A stretch of DNA of 7,697 nucleotides, taken from contig CALASN010000053.1 of NCBI GenBank assembly GCA_937888735.1, positions 1 through 7,697 on the forward strand, in the 5' to 3' direction. Positions within the stretch are counted from its first letter, which is position 1; each line of letters starts with the position of its first letter. This DNA is from UBA5499 sp002426275. GTDB taxonomy: Bacteria; Bacillota; DTU084. The notes below the pieces were generated by a model, which had not been told where the DNA came from, did not search any database, and worked only from the letters and a program-made list of their open reading frames with translations. Made by a program: the position numbers and the translations under genes. Shown here one piece after another: positions 6,044 to 7,697 of the stretch.

Positions 6044-6898
6044 TTGCCAGTTGATTTGCATGTACACACCACTGCCTCGGACGGCACTTTCCAGCCCCGG
6101 GAGGCGGCGGCCTGCGCTCATGACGCGGGGTTAGATGCCATCGCTATTACTGATCACGATACCGTGCAGGGCATAGCCGAGGCCCGGGAAGCGGGCGCCA
6201 AGTTTGGCCTTCAGGTGGTAGCGGGAGTCGAGCTTGGCTGCGACCTCAGACGGCGAGAGCTGCACATCTTAGGCTATTTATTTCGACAGGATGATCCTCG
6301 GCTTGTGGCAAAACTGGGAGAGATGGCTCGGGACAGGACAAGCCGGGCGCGAGAAATCGTGCGCCGCCTGCAGAAACTGGGGGTTCCGCTGCCCTGGGAG
6401 GATGTGGCGGCTCTGGCGGCGGAAGGTACCGTGGGCAGGCTCCATATTGCCAGGGCGCTGCTTGCGGGCGGCTGGGTCGGGCATCAGCATGAAGCTTTCG
6501 CTAAATATTTAGATAAGGACAAGCCCGCATACGTTCCCCGGCTGAGCTTGCCGCCCGGTGAAGCCATAGCGCTGATTCACCGCTCCGGCGGAGTGGCGGT
6601 GCTGGCTCATCCCAAGCTGATCGGCGACGATAAGGTAATCCCAGAGGTGGCTGCGGCCGGACTGGACGGGCTTGAGGTATATCATACCCGTCATAGCTGG
6701 CATGACGTGGCCAAATACAAGAAAATGGCCCGGGAATTGGGTCTTCTTTTCACCGGCGGTTCAGATTGTCACGGCCCGGCAGGTAAGGGGGAAGTCTTGC
6801 TGGGAAAGATTCTGGCGCCGGCTGAATGTCTCATCGCGCTGCAGGAGAGGGCAAAAGAAATTCAAGCGACAGAAAACCGTAGGGTCACCGCCGAATAG
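6044..6898 (+). CDS. PHP-domain metallophosphoesterase (RNase AM / nucleoside-bisphosphate phosphatase type)
   Basis: The COG0613 family includes E. coli YciV/TrpH (RNase AM), a 5'-3' exoribonuclease that also hydrolyses 3',5'-nucleotides, and characterised 3',5'-nucleoside bisphosphate phosphatases; a related role in RNA 5'-end or pAp turnover is likely here. I choose TTG 6044, because AGAAGGA (6031-6037) is 6 nt upstream and the protein then begins MPVDLHVHT, as the family does; TTG 6026 has no RBS. The product is 284 residues. Metal-site motifs are DLHVH (4-8), TDHDT (36-40), GVE (61-63), LHILGY (73-78), LAHP (187-190) and SDCH (240-243). An insertion domain lies at about 95-165, as in this subfamily. 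Family assignment is firm, exact substrate is not. Confidence 0.88.
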   Translation: MPVDLHVHTTASDGTFQPREAAACAHDAGLDAIAITDHDTVQGIAEAREAGAKFGLQVVAGVELGCDLRRRELHILGYLFRQDDPRLVAKLGEMARDRTSRAREIVRRLQKLGVPLPWEDVAALAAEGTVGRLHIARALLAGGWVGHQHEAFAKYLDKDKPAYVPRLSLPPGEAIALIHRSGGVAVLAHPKLIGDDKVIPEVAAAGLDGLEVYHTRHSWHDVAKYKKMARELGLLFTGGSDCHGPAGKGEVLLGKILAPAECLIALQERAKEIQATENRRVTAE

Positions 6899-6906
6899 CG
6901 GTTGCC

Positions 6907-6934
6907 AGCTCTCCTCGTGCCCTGGAGGATGGCT
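6907..6934 (+). repeat. Imperfect hairpin after the PHP gene
   Basis: AGCTCTCCTC (6907-6916) and GAGGATGGCT (6925-6934) can pair as a 10-bp stem with one mismatch and one G-U pair around an 8-nt loop. No T-run follows on either strand, so terminator function is doubtful. It may mark the 3' end of the PHP transcript. Confidence 0.25.
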
Positions 6935-6970
6935 TGAAAAGGAATGAAACATTATTGGTTTGATTTGCCG

Positions 6971-6999
6971 GCAGGGTTTTGACCATTGAAGGAGAATTG
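6971..6999 (+). promoter_or_regulatory. Probable sigma-H promoter for the acetyltransferase gene
   Basis: GCAGGGTTT (6971-6979), an 11-nt spacer and GGAGAATTG (6991-6999) fit RnAGGAwWW-N11-RnnGAATwW with one mismatch in each element (G for A in AGGA; final G for W). The spacer equals that of the spoIIAA promoter in this window. The predicted start is near 7006, giving a leader of about 47 nt. A perfect 8-bp palindrome TGCCGGCA (6966-6973) overlaps the -35. A sigma-A reading (TTGACC 6979-6984 with TATACA 7005-7010) has an overlong 20-nt spacer. Confidence 0.5.
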
Positions 7000-7052
7000 A
7001 TCAGTATACAAACAGATGCAGCATAGACGTACTAGCAAATGGAGGAGACGAC

Positions 7053-7592
7053 ATGACTAAATGCAAGATCGTAGGGGAGAAACTGTTTTTGCGCCCTCTG
7101 TCCCAAGGAGATCTGCCTTTAATTGTGAAGTGGAGTCATGACAAAGAAATCAGTCTGCTCACAGACGGCGGTTATCCTGATTCCCTGACGGAGGCTGCGC
7201 AGTGGTTTGCGGAGCTTTCAGTCAACCGGCAGGCCAGGGCGATGATGATTTGCCTGGCCGACGGCACGCCCATCGGCAACCTGGAGCTGGCCGAGATCAG
7301 CTGGCGCACAGGCGAAGCCGAGGTGAGGATCAGGATCGGAGAGCGCGATTTTTGGGATCAGGGCTGGGGAGCCGAGGCCTTGAACTTGCTTTTGGAGATC
7401 GCCTTCAATAAAATGCGGCTGCAAAGCCTCTACCTGCGGGTCTACTCTTTTAACCAGCGGGCCATCCACTGTTACTCAAAAGTTGGGTTTAAGCCACGGG
7501 GCAGCGTCTGTTATGGAATTCGGGGGCAAGAGAAGCGAGAGCTGATGTTGATGACTATCAAGAAAAAGCAGTACCTAAAAAAGAGCGCGTGA
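7053..7592 (+). CDS. GNAT-family N-acetyltransferase (RimJ/RimL-like)
   Basis: A cytoplasmic acetyl-CoA-dependent acetyltransferase of the Acetyltransf_3 type; the acceptor (protein N-terminus, amino acid, amine or antibiotic) cannot be told. It has 179 residues, a usual size. The N-terminal KLFLRPLSQGDLPLIVKW (10-27) is the typical opening of this branch. The acetyl-CoA pyrophosphate loop is the Q/RxxGxG-like QGWGAEA (103-109), preceded by the beta-4 strand EVRIRIGERDFW (90-101). The motif B region LYLRVYSFNQRAIHCYSKVGF (about 126-146) has the conserved N-x-x-A-x-x-x-Y-x-K-x-G-F pattern. The tail is basic (KKKQYLKKSA). ATG 7053 has GGAGGAG (7041-7047) 5 nt upstream. It is a single-gene unit between a probable sigma-H promoter and an intrinsic terminator, which suggests a transition-phase or sporulation role by inference. 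Confidence 0.88.
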   Translation: MTKCKIVGEKLFLRPLSQGDLPLIVKWSHDKEISLLTDGGYPDSLTEAAQWFAELSVNRQARAMMICLADGTPIGNLELAEISWRTGEAEVRIRIGERDFWDQGWGAEALNLLLEIAFNKMRLQSLYLRVYSFNQRAIHCYSKVGFKPRGSVCYGIRGQEKRELMLMTIKKKQYLKKSA

Positions 7593-7598
7593 AGATTC

Positions 7599-7624
7599 AA
7601 GGCAGCCGCTGGGCTGCCTTTTTT
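7599..7624 (+). terminator. Rho-independent terminator after the GNAT gene
   Basis: A perfect 7-bp GC-rich stem GGCAGCC (7601-7607) / GGCTGCC (7612-7618) with a 4-nt loop is followed directly by six T (7619-7624); AA before the stem can extend pairing. It lies 6 nt past the GNAT stop and ends this transcription unit. The remaining bases to 7697 are AT-rich with no gene seen. Confidence 0.93.
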
Positions 7625-7697
7625 GATGTCGCTTGCAGTCTGTAACCTAAATTCCGCGTAAAAATATCATATACAAAGCTAGCTTACAAAGCCGAAA

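Noticed and set aside
6979..7010. Sigma-A promoter TTGACC / TATACA upstream of the GNAT gene
   Set aside because: The spacer is 20 nt and the -10 matches only 4 of 6; the overlapping sigma-H reading fits better.
7039..7056. Five-codon mini-ORF (MEETT) overlapping the GNAT start
   Set aside because: Its ATG has no ribosome binding site of its own, and the sequence is explained by the GGAGGAG site of the GNAT gene.
7625..7697. Promoter in the right-edge tail (TATCAT 7665-7670)
   Set aside because: There is no -35 at a suitable distance and no gene start within the window to support it.

Overview
The window reads as chromosomal DNA of an endospore-forming Firmicute of moderate GC content (about mid-50s percent by eye). 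It holds the spoIIA operon, which encodes sigma-F, the first forespore sigma factor, with its anti-sigma and anti-anti-sigma partners. The deoB-like gene / nucleoside phosphorylase / dacF / spoIIAA-AB-AC order recalls Bacillus subtilis (drm-pupG-dacF-spoIIA). Two differences suggest a clostridial or Negativicutes-type spore former: a pyrimidine-nucleoside phosphorylase in place of pupG, and spmA-spmB directly behind sigF. That lineage assignment is inference; no rRNA or other marker is present.

Layout, all genes on the + strand. (1) 1-2064: nucleoside catabolism, comprising the 3' part of phosphopentomutase (deoB) and a TTG-started pyrimidine-nucleoside phosphorylase overlapping it by 25 nt. 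(2) 2141-3298: a secreted D-Ala-D-Ala carboxypeptidase of the DacF type. (3) 3299-5956: a very tight unit, spoIIAA, spoIIAB, sigF, spmA, spmB, with gaps of 2, 3 and 5 nt and a 4-nt overlap. It is preceded by a full match to the sigma-H promoter consensus. (4) 5957-6898: an apparent sigma-A -10 box, then a PHP-family metallophosphoesterase of the RNase AM / nucleoside-bisphosphate phosphatase type. (5) 6899-7624: a 154-nt gap containing a second sigma-H-like promoter with the same 11-nt spacer, a GNAT acetyltransferase, and a strong intrinsic terminator. The last 73 nt hold no recognisable gene.

Working model: at sporulation onset sigma-H transcribes spoIIAA-AB-sigF together with spmAB. SpoIIAB holds sigma-F inactive until dephosphorylated SpoIIAA releases it in the forespore. 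DacF trims spore peptidoglycan peptides, and SpmA/SpmB are membrane proteins needed for spore core dehydration. The deo genes upstream salvage pentose from nucleosides.

I see no mobile element, CRISPR array, RNA gene or wholly unknown gene, and no clear new multi-gene system. The points most worth a second look are regulatory and evolutionary: a probable sigma-H promoter on an acetyltransferase gene, spmAB placed in the predivisional spoIIA unit, and unusual residues in SpoIIAB (ATP lid), SigF (region 2.4/3) and the nucleoside phosphorylase.
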